Below are positions 43,395 to 52,602 of a stretch of 64,000 nucleotides of DNA, one piece after another; the stretch's first letter is position 1, and each line of letters opens with the position of its first letter. The translations under genes were made by a program, and so were the position numbers. The notes beneath the pieces are model-generated. The model saw only the letters and a list, made by a program, of their open reading frames with translations, searched no databases and was not told the DNA's origin. Where the stretch lies: positions 1 through 64,000 of the forward strand of contig NZ_QLSU01000029.1 of assembly GCF_003268775.1 (NCBI RefSeq). Direction: 5' to 3'. Source of the stretch: Paraburkholderia unamae (lineage in GTDB: Bacteria; Pseudomonadota; Gammaproteobacteria; Burkholderiales; Burkholderiaceae).

Positions 43395-44573
43395 TCAGAC
43401 GACTTCGAAGAGGCCCGCCGCGCCCTGGCCGCCGCCGATGCACATCGTCACCACGACGAACTTCGCGCCGCGACGCTTGCCTTCGATCAGCGCGTGGCCC
43501 GTGAGGCGCGCGCCCGACACGCCGTACGGGTGGCCAACGGCAATCGCGCCGCCGTTCACGTTCAGGCGGTCGGCGGGAATGCCAAGCTTGTCGCGGCAGT
43601 ACAGCACCTGCACGGCGAAGGCTTCGTTCAGTTCCCACAGGCCGATGTCCTCGACCTTCAGGCCCGTCTGCTTGAGCAGCTTGGGAACGGCGAACACGGG
43701 GCCGATGCCCATTTCGTCCGGCTCGCAACCGGCCACCGCGAAACCGCGGAAGATGCCGAGCGGCTGCAAACCCTCGCGCTCGGCGACCTTCGCGTTCATC
43801 ACGACGCAGGCGCTCGCGCCGTCCGAGAACTGGCTCGCGTTGCCCGCCGTGATGACGCCGCCCGGCATCGCCGTGCGGATCTTCGCCACGCCTTCGAGCG
43901 TGGTGTCGGCGCGAATGCCCTCGTCAGCGGCGATCGTCACTTCTTTGGTGACGAGCTGGCCCGTGGCCTTGTCGGCCACGCCCGCGAGCACCGTCATCGG
44001 CACGATTTCGTCGTTGAAGAGGCCCGCGGCCTGTGCGGCGGCCGCGCGCAGTTGTGACTGAACGCCATACTCGTCCTGGCGATCCTTCGAGATTTCGTAG
44101 CGCTTCGCGACGTTCTCGGCGGTTTGCAGCATGCTCCAGTAGATTTCCGGCTTGTGCTGATTGAGCCAGCCTTCGGCCACCATGTGGCGGTTCATCTCGT
44201 TCTGCACGCACGAGATCGACTCCACGCCACCTGCCACGAACACGTCGCCTTCGCCGGCGATCACGCGTTGCGCGGCGAGCGCAATCGTCTGGAGTCCGGA
44301 AGAACAAAAACGGTTCACCGTCATGCCCGCCACGCTCACGGGCAGGCCCGCACGCAGCGCGATCTGGCGCGCGATGTTCGCGCCGGTTGCGCCTTCGGGG
44401 TTCGCACAACCCATGATCACGTCTTCCACGCGCGCGGGGTCGATCTTCGCGCGTTCGACGGCGGCTTGAACCACATGGCCGCCAAGGGTGGCGCCGTGCG
44501 TCATGTTGAAGGCGCCCTTCCACGATTTGGCGAGGCCCGTGCGGGCGGTCGATACGATTACGGCGTCGGTCAT
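43395..44573 (-). CDS. Acetyl-CoA C-acyltransferase (thiolase)
   Basis: Thiolase of 392 residues, cleaving 3-ketoacyl-CoA to acetyl-CoA and a shortened acyl-CoA, or acting in reverse. The nucleophilic cysteine lies in VNRFCSSGLQTIALAAQRV; the GHPYGVSGAR loop holds the catalytic His, and CIGGGQGAAGL the second Cys. DAVIVSTARTGLAKS begins the domain. The VAGGVESISCVQNEMNRHM region is typical of the degradative type. It lies in the block with the FadB-type and acyl-CoA ligase genes, completing beta-oxidation. Confidence 0.94.
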   Translation of the reverse strand: MTDAVIVSTARTGLAKSWKGAFNMTHGATLGGHVVQAAVERAKIDPARVEDVIMGCANPEGATGANIARQIALRAGLPVSVAGMTVNRFCSSGLQTIALAAQRVIAGEGDVFVAGGVESISCVQNEMNRHMVAEGWLNQHKPEIYWSMLQTAENVAKRYEISKDRQDEYGVQSQLRAAAAQAAGLFNDEIVPMTVLAGVADKATGQLVTKEVTIAADEGIRADTTLEGVAKIRTAMPGGVITAGNASQFSDGASACVVMNAKVAEREGLQPLGIFRGFAVAGCEPDEMGIGPVFAVPKLLKQTGLKVEDIGLWELNEAFAVQVLYCRDKLGIPADRLNVNGGAIAVGHPYGVSGARLTGHALIEGKRRGAKFVVVTMCIGGGQGAAGLFEVV

Positions 44574-44638
44574 GCGTGTCTCCTGCTACGAAATTGGGAT
44601 CCTGCGGATGTCTTTGATTGAGTCTTCAGACGGACGAT

Positions 44639-45274
44639 TCAGACGGACAACGCCAGCACGTCGGCCGACTGCGCGCGCTTCACACCGGCGGCGCGCAACT
44701 GGTCCCACGCGGTGGCGAGCGAGCCGTTGAGGTCGATGGCGCGCGAAGCGTCCTCGATCAGCACGGTCTCGAAGCCCGCGGCGCGCGCGTCGAGCGCGGA
44801 CCACGCCACGCAGTAGTCGGTCGCGAGCCCGCAGCAGTACACGCGCTTCACACCCACTTCGCGCAGGTAGCCCGCGAGCCCCGTGGGCGTCTTGCGATCG
44901 GCTTCGAGAAACGCGGAATAGCTGTCCACGTCGGCGTGATGGCCCTTGCGAATCACCGCGCGCGCATGCGGCACGTCCAGGTCGCGATGCAGCGCCGCGC
45001 CTTCCGTGCCCTGCACGCAGTGCACGGGCCACAACACCTGCTCGCCGTACGGCAGCGCGACCGTCTCGAACGGCGTGCGCCCCGCGTGGTTGGCCGCAAA
45101 CGAAACGTGCCGCACGGGGTGCCAGTCCTGCGTGAGCACCACGTGGCCAAAGCCCTGCGCGAGCCGGTTCGCCACCGGCACGACTTCATCGCCGCGCGCG
45201 ACGGCAAGCGCCCCGCCCGGCATGAAGTCGTATTGCAGGTCGATCAGCAGAAGCACGTCGTCCGCGTTTCTCAT
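44639..45274 (-). CDS. pncA: Nicotinamidase
   Basis: Isochorismatase-fold hydrolase of 211 residues converting nicotinamide to nicotinate for NAD salvage. LLIDLQYDFMPGGALAV holds the catalytic Asp; VLTQDWHPVRHVSF the metal-binding His; IRKGHHADVDSYSAFLE the catalytic Lys; and VYCCGLATDYCVAWSALDA the nucleophilic Cys. It lies between the FadB-type and thiolase genes on the same strand, 22 bp from the former. Confidence 0.94.
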   Translation of the reverse strand: MRNADDVLLLIDLQYDFMPGGALAVARGDEVVPVANRLAQGFGHVVLTQDWHPVRHVSFAANHAGRTPFETVALPYGEQVLWPVHCVQGTEGAALHRDLDVPHARAVIRKGHHADVDSYSAFLEADRKTPTGLAGYLREVGVKRVYCCGLATDYCVAWSALDARAAGFETVLIEDASRAIDLNGSLATAWDQLRAAGVKRAQSADVLALSV

Positions 45275-45296
45275 GATGTTCGTCCGAAGCTGAAAC

Positions 45297-47378
45297 TTAG
45301 TTGAACGTACCGCCCTTCGCGGCCAGTTCGACGATCGAAGGCGCGATCTCCCACGCGTCGCCGTTGGGCTGCTGCGTGTAGCGGCGAATGGCGCGCTCGA
45401 CGTTGTAGAGGCCGACCGTGTCGGCGTACAGCATCGGGCCGCCGCGCCACAGCGGGAAACCGTAGCCCGTGAGATAAACCATGTCGACGTCCGAAGCCTT
45501 CGAGGCGATGCCCTCTTCGAGAATCTTCGCGCCTTCGTTCACGAGCGCGAACACGAGACGCTCGACGATCTCCTCGTCGCCGATCTTGCGGCGCTCCACG
45601 CCCGCTTCCTTCGAATACGCAACGATCATCTCGTCCACGAGCTTCGAAGGCAGCGCGCTGCGCTCGCCCGCCTTGTAGTCGTACCAGCCCGCGCCGGTCT
45701 TCTGCCCGAAGCGGCCGGTCTCGCACAGGCGGTCCGCGACTTTCGAGTACTTCATATCCGGCTGCTCCTGATAGCGGCGCTTGCGGATCGCCCAGCCAAT
45801 ATCGTTGCCGGCCAGATCGCTCATGCGGAACGGGCCCATGGCGAAGCCGAACTTCTCGATCGCGCGATCGACCTGCGCGGGCAGCGCGCCCTCTTCGAGC
45901 ATATTGAGCGCCTGCCGGATGTACTGCTCGACCATGCGATTGCCGATGAAGCCGTCGCACACGCCCGAGACCACGGCCGTCTTGCGGATCTTCTTCGCGA
46001 CCTGCATGACGGTGGCCAGCACGTCCTTGCCCGTTTCCTTGCCGCGCACGACTTCGAGCAGCTTCATCACGTTGGCGGGGCTGAAGAAGTGCAAGCCCAC
46101 CACGTCCTGCGGCCGCTTCGTGAACGCCGCGATCTTGTCGACGTCGAGCGTCGAGGTATTCGAGGCGAGAATCGCGCCCGGCTTCGCGACTTCATCGAGC
46201 CGCTTGAACACCTGCTCCTTCACGCCGAGCTCTTCGAACACGGCTTCGATGATGAGGTCCGCTTCCTTCAGGTCGTCATAGGTGAGCGTCGGGCGGATCA
46301 GGGCCATGCGCGCTTCGAGCTTTTCCGCCGAGAGCTTGCCCTTCTTGACCTGCGCTTCGTAGTTCTTGCGGATCGTGGCGAGACCGCGATCGAGCGCTTC
46401 CGGCTTCGTTTCGAGCAGCGTGACCGGCAAGCCCGCGTTGAGGAAGTTCATGGTGATGCCGCCGCCCATCGTGCCCGCGCCGATCACGGCCACCTTCTGG
46501 ATGTCGCGCGTGGGCGTGCTGGACGGCACGTCGGGAATCTTGCTCGCGGCGCGCTCGCCAAAGAACGCATGGCGCAGTGCGTGGCTTTCGGGCGTCTGCA
46601 CGAGTTCGAGGAAGCACTCGCGCTCGTACGCGAGGCCCTTGTCGAAGCCCTGCTGCACGCCCGCCGCAACGGCGTCCACGCACTTCACCGGCGCCGGATA
46701 GTGCTTCGACATCGCGGCCACCGTGTTGCGCGAGAACTGGAGGAAGCCTTCAGCGTTCGGATGTTCGATCTTGCGGTTGCGCACGAGCGGATACGGGCCG
46801 GGCTTGTCAGCGGCCTTGCGCGCGAAGGCAATGGCTTCCTCGAGCAGGTCGCCTTGGGCCATCGCGTCGAAAAGGCCCGAATTCGCGAGCTTTTCGCTCA
46901 ACACCGGCACGCCCGTGACGATCATGTTGAGCGCGGCTTCGAGACCGATGGCGCGCGGCAGACGCTGCGTGCCGCCCGCGCCCGGCAGGATGCCGAGCTT
47001 CACTTCGGGCAGCGCGATCTGCGCGCCCGGCGCGGCGATGCGGTAGTGCGCGCCGAGCGCGAGTTCGAGACCGCCGCCCATCGCGACGCTGTGGATCGCG
47101 GCCACGACCGGCTTCGCGCTCTTCTCGACTTCCTTGATGACGGTGTGGAGCGTGGGCTCCTGCGTCGCCTTGGGCGTATTGAATTCGGTGATGTCCGCGC
47201 CGCCCGAAAAGGCCTTGCCGCCTCCCGTGATGACGATGGCCGTGACCGCCGCGTCGCTCGCGGCGCGCGCGAGGCCGTCGACGATCCCGGCTCGGGTCGA
47301 ATGCCCAAGGCCGTTGACGGGCGGATTGTTGAGCGTGATGACGGCGACGCCGTCGCGAGTCGTGTAGTCCACTGCCAT
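45297..47378 (-). CDS. Multifunctional enoyl-CoA hydratase / 3-hydroxyacyl-CoA dehydrogenase (FadB/FadJ-type)
   Basis: Fusion protein of 693 residues. Residues 1-190: crotonase domain (AVITLNNPPVNGLGHSTRAG, GGGLELALGAHYRIA, EVKLGILPGAGGTQRLPRAI with the catalytic Glu). Residues ~290-480: NAD-binding domain (VAVIGAGTMGGGITMNFLNA, IIEAVFEELGVKEQVF, LASNTSTLDVDKIA). Residues ~480-690: two helical C-terminal domains (GFIGNRMVEQYIRQALNMLE, FPLWRGGPMLYADTVG). It hydrates 2-enoyl-CoA and oxidises 3-hydroxyacyl-CoA. Start 47378 follows GGAGGCAGGCAA; the 73-nt leader starts at a promoter with a palindrome. Confidence 0.94.
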   Translation of the reverse strand: MAVDYTTRDGVAVITLNNPPVNGLGHSTRAGIVDGLARAASDAAVTAIVITGGGKAFSGGADITEFNTPKATQEPTLHTVIKEVEKSAKPVVAAIHSVAMGGGLELALGAHYRIAAPGAQIALPEVKLGILPGAGGTQRLPRAIGLEAALNMIVTGVPVLSEKLANSGLFDAMAQGDLLEEAIAFARKAADKPGPYPLVRNRKIEHPNAEGFLQFSRNTVAAMSKHYPAPVKCVDAVAAGVQQGFDKGLAYERECFLELVQTPESHALRHAFFGERAASKIPDVPSSTPTRDIQKVAVIGAGTMGGGITMNFLNAGLPVTLLETKPEALDRGLATIRKNYEAQVKKGKLSAEKLEARMALIRPTLTYDDLKEADLIIEAVFEELGVKEQVFKRLDEVAKPGAILASNTSTLDVDKIAAFTKRPQDVVGLHFFSPANVMKLLEVVRGKETGKDVLATVMQVAKKIRKTAVVSGVCDGFIGNRMVEQYIRQALNMLEEGALPAQVDRAIEKFGFAMGPFRMSDLAGNDIGWAIRKRRYQEQPDMKYSKVADRLCETGRFGQKTGAGWYDYKAGERSALPSKLVDEMIVAYSKEAGVERRKIGDEEIVERLVFALVNEGAKILEEGIASKASDVDMVYLTGYGFPLWRGGPMLYADTVGLYNVERAIRRYTQQPNGDAWEIAPSIVELAAKGGTFN

Positions 47379-47457
47379 TTGCCTGCCTCCATGCTTGCGG
47401 GCCGCGTCGCGTTCATGCGCCGGCCGGTTCATTGTCCGACATTCCCTGCCAGCAGGC

Positions 47458-47486
47458 AGAATACCTAAAAAAGAACGTTCGTTCAA
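47458..47486 (-). promoter_or_regulatory. Promoter and operator of the FadB-type gene
   Basis: On the minus strand TTGAAC (47481-47486) and TATTCT (47458-47463) are separated by exactly 17 bp. GAACGTTC, a perfect 8-bp palindrome (47473-47480), lies in the spacer, and the wider GAACGTTCGTTC (47473-47484) overlaps the -35 box. This placement fits a repressor of the TetR/FadP type used in beta-proteobacterial fatty-acid regulons; identity is inferred. Confidence 0.65.
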
Positions 47487-47561
47487 TTTTTTGCTGCACT
47501 GCGGACATCGGGGTTTGTACCAAGCGCCTCGATTTCCCGGGCGACTACCAAAAATCAGACG

Positions 47562-47587
47562 AAAAAAAACGCAGCCAGTTGGCTGCG
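47562..47587 (-). terminator. Rho-independent terminator of the acyl-CoA ligase gene
   Basis: On the minus strand CGCAGCC (47581-47587) pairs with GGCTGCG (47570-47576) around a 4-nt loop and is followed by eight T residues. It isolates the ligase transcript from the FadB-type gene downstream. Confidence 0.9.
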
Positions 47588-47637
47588 CCGGAGAACTTTG
47601 CCCTTCTGCGTGTTTCTGCGCGTTTGCGCCTCGGGCC

Positions 47638-49356
47638 TTATTGGTGCTTCGCGCTCGAAGCCTCCGCGATGCCCTCGCTCGCGGCGTCATGCGCCGGATC
47701 GAGCGGACACCCTTCCACCGCGAGCGCCGTCGGCAGCACGTACGAGCGGAACTGCTCGCGCAGCTTGAGCTTTTGTAGCTTGCCGGTGGCCGTGTGCGGC
47801 AATGCGTCGACGAAGACGGCGTCGTCGGGTTGCCACCACTTCGCCACCTTGCCCTCGAAGAACGCCAGCAGCGCCTCGCGCGTGACTTCGGCGCCGGGCT
47901 TTTTCACCGCGACGATGAGCGGGCGCTCGGTCCAGCGCGGGTGCGCGCACGCAATGCAGGCGGCCTCGGCGATGGCCGGATGCGCCACCGCGATGTTCTC
48001 CAGATCGATCGAGCTGATCCATTCGCCGCCCGACTTGATCACGTCCTTGCTGCGGTCGGTGATATGGAGGAAGCCGTCGGGGTCGATCGTGGCGACGTCG
48101 CCGGTCGGGAACCAGCCGTCCACGAGCGGCGAGCCGCTTTCCTGGCGGAAATACCGGTCGATCACCCACGGCCCGCGCACGTGCAGGTCGCCGAACTGCA
48201 CGCCGTCCCACGGCAACTCGCGCCCGTCGTCGCCGACGATCTTCATGTCCACGCCGAAAATCACGCGCCCCTGCTTTTCGAGCAGCGCCTGCTGCTGCTC
48301 GCGCGGCCGCTGCGACTGCTCCCAGTTGAGCTTCGAGAGCGTGCCGAGCGGTGACATCTCCGTCATGCCCCAGGCGTGGATCACCTGCACGCCGTAGTCG
48401 TCTTCGAAGCTGCGCAGCATCGCGGGCGGGCACGCCGAGCCGCCTATCACCGTGCGGTTGAGGGTGGAAAACCGCACGCGCGCGCCGCGCATGTACGAGA
48501 GCAACCCGAGCCAGACAGTCGGCACGCCGGCCGAGCAGGTCACGCGTTCCGCTTCCATGAGTTCATAGAGCGACTTGCCGTCCAGATCCTTGCCGGGCAG
48601 CACGAGCTTCGCGCCCGTGAGGGGCGACGCGTGCGGCACTCCCCAGGCGTTCACATGGAACATCGGCACGACGGGCAGAATCGCGTCGCGCGCCGAAAGA
48701 CCCATGGCGTCGGGCAGCGATGCGCCATAGGCGTGCAGCACGGAGGAACGGTGCGTATACAGCGCGCCTTTCGGGTTGCCCGTGGTGCCGGACGTGTAGC
48801 AAAGGTTCGACGCGCTGCGCTCGTCGAGCATCGGCCAGTCGAAGTGGCCGTCCTGCGCGGCGAGCAGCGCTTCGTAGCAGAGCACCTCGGTGCGCATCTG
48901 CGGCCGATGCGACTCGTCGCACAGCGCGATCCAGCCGCGCACGTTCGGGCACTGCGGCGCGAGCGTATCGACGAGCGCGGCGAACGTAATGTCGAACAGC
49001 ACATAGCGGTCGTCCGCGTGATTGACGATCCAGGCGATCTGCTCGGGAAAGAGCCGCGGATTGATGGTGTGGCAGACCGCGCCGAAGCCGGTCACGCCGA
49101 AATAGGCCTCGAGATGCCGGTAGCCGTTCCAGGCCAGCGTGCCTACGCGCTCGCCGGGCGCGACGCCAAGCGTCATGAGCGCCTGCGCAAGCTGCTTCGA
49201 GCGCAGTTCGCACTCGCGGTACGTGTAGCGATGGATATCGCCTTCGATGCGGCGCGAGACGATCTGCGCGCTACCGTGATGGCGCGCCGCGTGCGCGATC
49301 AACGACGACACTTGCAGCGGCACATCCATCATTTGACCCAGCAGCGGCGCACTCAT
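47638..49356 (-). CDS. Long-chain (or medium-chain) acyl-CoA ligase
   Basis: AMP-forming acyl-CoA synthetase of 572 residues. NLCYTSGTTGNPKGALYTHR is the ATP-binding P-loop; VIHAWGMTEMSPLGTLSKLN the A5 motif; GWFPTGDVATIDPDGFLHIT and DRSKDVIKSGGEWISSIDLE the hinge; and LPHTATGKLQKLKLRE holds the catalytic Lys. The length and motifs match FadD3-like or medium-chain ligases used before beta-oxidation. AGGAGA precedes ATG 49356. Divergent from selO and ends with a strong terminator. Confidence 0.92.
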   Translation of the reverse strand: MSAPLLGQMMDVPLQVSSLIAHAARHHGSAQIVSRRIEGDIHRYTYRECELRSKQLAQALMTLGVAPGERVGTLAWNGYRHLEAYFGVTGFGAVCHTINPRLFPEQIAWIVNHADDRYVLFDITFAALVDTLAPQCPNVRGWIALCDESHRPQMRTEVLCYEALLAAQDGHFDWPMLDERSASNLCYTSGTTGNPKGALYTHRSSVLHAYGASLPDAMGLSARDAILPVVPMFHVNAWGVPHASPLTGAKLVLPGKDLDGKSLYELMEAERVTCSAGVPTVWLGLLSYMRGARVRFSTLNRTVIGGSACPPAMLRSFEDDYGVQVIHAWGMTEMSPLGTLSKLNWEQSQRPREQQQALLEKQGRVIFGVDMKIVGDDGRELPWDGVQFGDLHVRGPWVIDRYFRQESGSPLVDGWFPTGDVATIDPDGFLHITDRSKDVIKSGGEWISSIDLENIAVAHPAIAEAACIACAHPRWTERPLIVAVKKPGAEVTREALLAFFEGKVAKWWQPDDAVFVDALPHTATGKLQKLKLREQFRSYVLPTALAVEGCPLDPAHDAASEGIAEASSAKHQ

Positions 49357-49529
49357 CGGTAGCGGTCTCCTCGCGTTGATCGACGTTGTCGTTGTGTGTG
49401 TTCGTGTGTCTTCTTGTACGGCGCAGGCGCGGCGGCAGCTTTCCCGCGGCATTCGAAGGGTATTCAAGCGGCTCCCAGCACGCCGGCGGGTGCCGACTTA
49501 CAATATCGAGTATTCAAAAGGCCCTCAAT

Positions 49530-51128
49530 ATGTCGTTTTCACCAGGCACTACCGAATCTCAAGGCGGCGCTGCCGCCTCGCCCATGCCCGCCTCGGGCCC
49601 GCTCGCCGACTTCGAACGCGCCTTGACCGCCCAGCGCGACGACGCCTTCGCCGCGCTGGGCGCGCGCTTCTATACGCGGCTGCCCGGCGCGCCGCTGCCC
49701 GCGCCTTACGTGGTCGGCTTTTCGAACGCCGTGGCCGCGCAGCTCGGGCTCGACCCGTCGGCCGTTGCCGATCCCGCGTTCGCGGCGTTCTTCAGCGGCA
49801 ACTTCACGCGCGAGCGCTCACCTTCGACGATGTCGCATGCCACGGTCTATTCGGGGCATCAATTCGGCGTATGGGCGGGCCAGCTCGGCGACGGCCGCGC
49901 GCTCACGCTCGGCGAAGTCGAGCATGACGGCGCGCGCAACGAAGTGCAGCTCAAGGGCGCGGGCCGCACGCCCTACTCGCGCATGGGTGACGGCCGCGCC
50001 GTGCTGCGCTCGTCGATTCGCGAGTTCCTGTGCTCGGAAGCCATGCATCACCTCGGCATTCCGACCACGCGCGCGCTCACGGTGATCGGCTCCGACCAGC
50101 CGGTGCGCCGCGAAGACATCGAAACGGCGGCCGTGGTCGCACGCGTGTCGCCGAGCTTCGTGCGCTTCGGCCACTTCGAGCACTTCTATTCGCACGACGA
50201 CGTGGACGCGCTGCGCACCCTGGCCGACCACGTGATCGCGCGTTTCTACCCGCAACTGCGCGAAGCCGACGACCCGTATCTCGCGCTGCTCGACGAAGCG
50301 GTGCGCAACACGGCGGCGCTGATGGTCGAATGGCAGGCGGTCGGGTTTTGCCACGGCGTGATGAACACCGACAACATGTCGATTCTCGGCCTCACGATCG
50401 ACTACGGTCCGTTCGGCTTCATGGACGGCTTCGACGCCAATCACATCTGCAACCACTCCGATTCGCAGGGCCGCTACGCGTATCGCATGCAGCCGCAGAT
50501 CGGCTACTGGAATCTCTTCTGCCTCGCTCAGGCGCTCGTGCCGCTCTTCGGCGCGCACTACGACATCGCCGACGAGAAGAAGCGCGGCGAGCGCGTGGTG
50601 GCGGATGCGCAAGGCGTGCTCGAACGCTTCAAGGGGCATTTCGCGCCCGCGCTCGAAGCGCGCATGCGCGCGAAGCTCGGCCTCGAACACGAGCGGGAAG
50701 GCGACGACGCGCTCGCGAACAAGCTCTTCGAAATCATGCATGCCAACCGGGCCGATTTCACGCTCACGTACCGCCATCTCGCGCGCGTTTCGAAACATGA
50801 CGCGAGCGGCGACGCGTCCGTGCGCGATCTGTTTCTCGAGCGCGCCGCCTTCGACGCCTGGGCCGCCGACTACCGCGCGCGCCTCGCGCACGAGCCGCGC
50901 GACGACGCCGCGCGCGCGGCGGCAATGAACCGCGTGAACCCGAAGTACGTGCTGCGCAACCACCTCGCGCAAACCGCGATCGAGCGGGCCGCGCAAAAGG
51001 ATTTCAGCGAAGTCGAGCGCCTCGCGAAAGTGCTGGAGCGCCCGTACGACGACCAACCGGAACACGAGGCGTACGCGGGCCTGCCGCCCGACTGGGCGAG
51101 TTCGCTCGAAGTCAGTTGCTCTTCGTGA
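49530..51128 (+). CDS. selO: SelO/YdiU protein adenylyltransferase
   Basis: Pseudokinase-fold protein of 532 residues that AMPylates protein hydroxyls in a redox-controlled manner. VYSGHQFGVWAGQLGDGRAL, LKGAGRTPYSRMGDGRAVLR and SSIREFLCSEAMHHLGIPTT form the nucleotide-binding region; GFCHGVMNTDNMSILGLTID holds the catalytic DN and metal site. The C-terminal SCSS carries a cysteine where vertebrate SelO has selenocysteine. Start 49530 is chosen for the family; an ATG upstream in frame would add 48 unlikely residues. msrB follows 50 bp downstream. Confidence 0.94.
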   Translation: MSFSPGTTESQGGAAASPMPASGPLADFERALTAQRDDAFAALGARFYTRLPGAPLPAPYVVGFSNAVAAQLGLDPSAVADPAFAAFFSGNFTRERSPSTMSHATVYSGHQFGVWAGQLGDGRALTLGEVEHDGARNEVQLKGAGRTPYSRMGDGRAVLRSSIREFLCSEAMHHLGIPTTRALTVIGSDQPVRREDIETAAVVARVSPSFVRFGHFEHFYSHDDVDALRTLADHVIARFYPQLREADDPYLALLDEAVRNTAALMVEWQAVGFCHGVMNTDNMSILGLTIDYGPFGFMDGFDANHICNHSDSQGRYAYRMQPQIGYWNLFCLAQALVPLFGAHYDIADEKKRGERVVADAQGVLERFKGHFAPALEARMRAKLGLEHEREGDDALANKLFEIMHANRADFTLTYRHLARVSKHDASGDASVRDLFLERAAFDAWAADYRARLAHEPRDDAARAAAMNRVNPKYVLRNHLAQTAIERAAQKDFSEVERLAKVLERPYDDQPEHEAYAGLPPDWASSLEVSCSS

Positions 51129-51178
51129 GCGCGCCCCCATCTACGTGATCCTTGTTTTCCACCCGACAGGAACCCGAC

Positions 51179-51598
51179 ATGAGCCAGGACGACAACAACT
51201 CCCCCGCTTACCCAGGCTACAAGTCCGACGAGCAATGGCGCGAGCAACTCGACTCCACGCAGTACCAGGTCACGCGCCACGCGGCCACGGAGCGCGCCTT
51301 CACCGGCAAGTACTGGGATCATTTCGACCGGGGCGTCTACGACTGCGTGTGTTGCGGCACCCCGCTTTTCGAGTCCGACACGAAATTCGACGCGGGCTGC
51401 GGCTGGCCGAGCTACTTCCGGCCGATCAACGGCGAGGTGATCGAGGAGAAAACCGACCGCACGCACGGCATGCTGCGCATCGAGGTGCGCTGCAAGAACT
51501 GCGGCGCGCATCTCGGCCACGTGTTCGAGGATGGTCCGGCCCCAACCGGACTTCGGTATTGCATCAATTCGGCTGCGCTACAATTCGAGCCCAAGTGA
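51179..51598 (+). CDS. msrB: Peptide-methionine (R)-S-oxide reductase
   Basis: MsrB of 139 residues reducing methionine-R-sulfoxide in proteins. Zinc-binding CVCCGTPLF and CKNCGAHLGHVF, the substrate motif FDAGCGWPSYFRPINGEVIE and the catalytic Cys region GLRYCINSAALQF are all present. Start 51179 (MSQDDNNSPAY); an ATG 27 bp earlier is less likely. 50 bp after selO on the same strand and probably in one operon, an oxidative-stress pair. Confidence 0.95.
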   Translation: MSQDDNNSPAYPGYKSDEQWREQLDSTQYQVTRHAATERAFTGKYWDHFDRGVYDCVCCGTPLFESDTKFDAGCGWPSYFRPINGEVIEEKTDRTHGMLRIEVRCKNCGAHLGHVFEDGPAPTGLRYCINSAALQFEPK

Positions 51599-51699
51599 GC
51601 GTTGGCAAGGCAGCCCCGCGCCCCGCGCGGGGCGCAATGCGGCCTTGAAAACGTCACGCCGTCTTGTAGCGGCTCATTTCGTAAACCTTCAGGCCGATA

Positions 51700-52233
51700 A
51701 TGAAATTCCTGTTTGATCTCTTCCCGATCATCCTCTTTTTCGTCGCCTTCAAGCTGTGGGGCATCTTCACGGCGACGGCCGTGGCGATCGGAGCGACGCT
51801 CGTGCAGATCGCGTGGGTGGCGTTCCGTCACCGCAAGGTCGACCCCATGCTGTGGCTCTCGCTTGGCATCGTCGTCGTGTTTGGCGGCGCGACGCTCATG
51901 CTGCACGACGAAACCTTCATCAAGTGGAAGCCCACCGTGCTTTACTGGGCGTTCTCGGTCGTGCTGCTGGTCTCGCAGGTGGCTTTCGGCAAGAACCTCA
52001 TCGAAGCGATGATGGGCAAGCAGATCACGCTGCCGCCGCGCATCTGGACGCAACTGAACTTCGTCTGGTCGATCTTCTTCGCGCTGCTCGGCATCCTCAA
52101 TCTCTTCGTGGCGTTTCACTTCTCCACCGACGCGTGGGTCGATTTCAAGCTGTTCGGCGCAACGGGCATCCTCGTGGTGTTCATCGTCGGCCAGAGCCTG
52201 TGGCTTTCGCGTTACATGAAGGAAGAAGAATGA
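51700..52233 (+). CDS. yciB: Inner-membrane septation protein A (YciB)
   Basis: Protein of 177 residues with five predicted membrane helices. MKFLFDLFPIILFFVAFKLW at the N-terminus, WLSLGIVVVFGGATLMLHDE, FIKWKPTVLYWAFSVVLLVS and FVWSIFFALLGILNLFVAFH are the YciB/IspZ family pattern. Involved in septum formation and envelope integrity. Its stop overlaps the bolA-family start (ATGA), giving translational coupling. Confidence 0.95.
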   Translation: MKFLFDLFPIILFFVAFKLWGIFTATAVAIGATLVQIAWVAFRHRKVDPMLWLSLGIVVVFGGATLMLHDETFIKWKPTVLYWAFSVVLLVSQVAFGKNLIEAMMGKQITLPPRIWTQLNFVWSIFFALLGILNLFVAFHFSTDAWVDFKLFGATGILVVFIVGQSLWLSRYMKEEE

Positions 52234-52541
52234 GCGACGTTTTTCTCAACGCGAGCCCGGCCGAGCGCATGGCGCTCATCGAAACACGCCTCACCGCGGC
52301 GCTTGCGCCCGTCGAGTCGATCGTCGTACGCGACGACAGCGCGCAGCACGCCGGACACGCGGGCGCCGCTGCCGGCGGTCACTATCATGTCACGATCGTT
52401 GCGCCCGCATTCGCGGGGAAAGCCCGCGTGGCAAGGCATCGCATGGTGTATGATGCGCTGGCCGAGGCCATGCAGCGCGGCATTCACGCACTCGCGATCA
52501 CGGCGCTCACGCCCGAAGAAGCCGCGGCGCTGCCCCGGTAG
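52230..52541 (+). CDS. BolA-family protein
   Basis: Protein of 103 residues. RMALIETRLTAALAPVESIV begins the BolA fold. HYHVTIVAPAFAGKARVARH contains the conserved FxGKxxVxRH, and RMVYDALAEAMQRGIHALAI the final helix. BolA proteins usually pair with monothiol glutaredoxins in iron-sulfur handling. The start overlaps the yciB stop by 4 bp. A parvulin gene follows after 61 bp. Confidence 0.93.
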   Translation: MSDVFLNASPAERMALIETRLTAALAPVESIVVRDDSAQHAGHAGAAAGGHYHVTIVAPAFAGKARVARHRMVYDALAEAMQRGIHALAITALTPEEAAALPR

Positions 52542-52602
52542 GCCCACGTTAGATTTCGACCTTTTTGTTCGCCATTTTGGTTCGCCCCGTTAGGACTTTC
52601 CG

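Noticed and set aside
46089..47468. A 459-codon plus-strand frame opposite the FadB-type gene
   Set aside because: Antisense shadow, Arg/His-rich.
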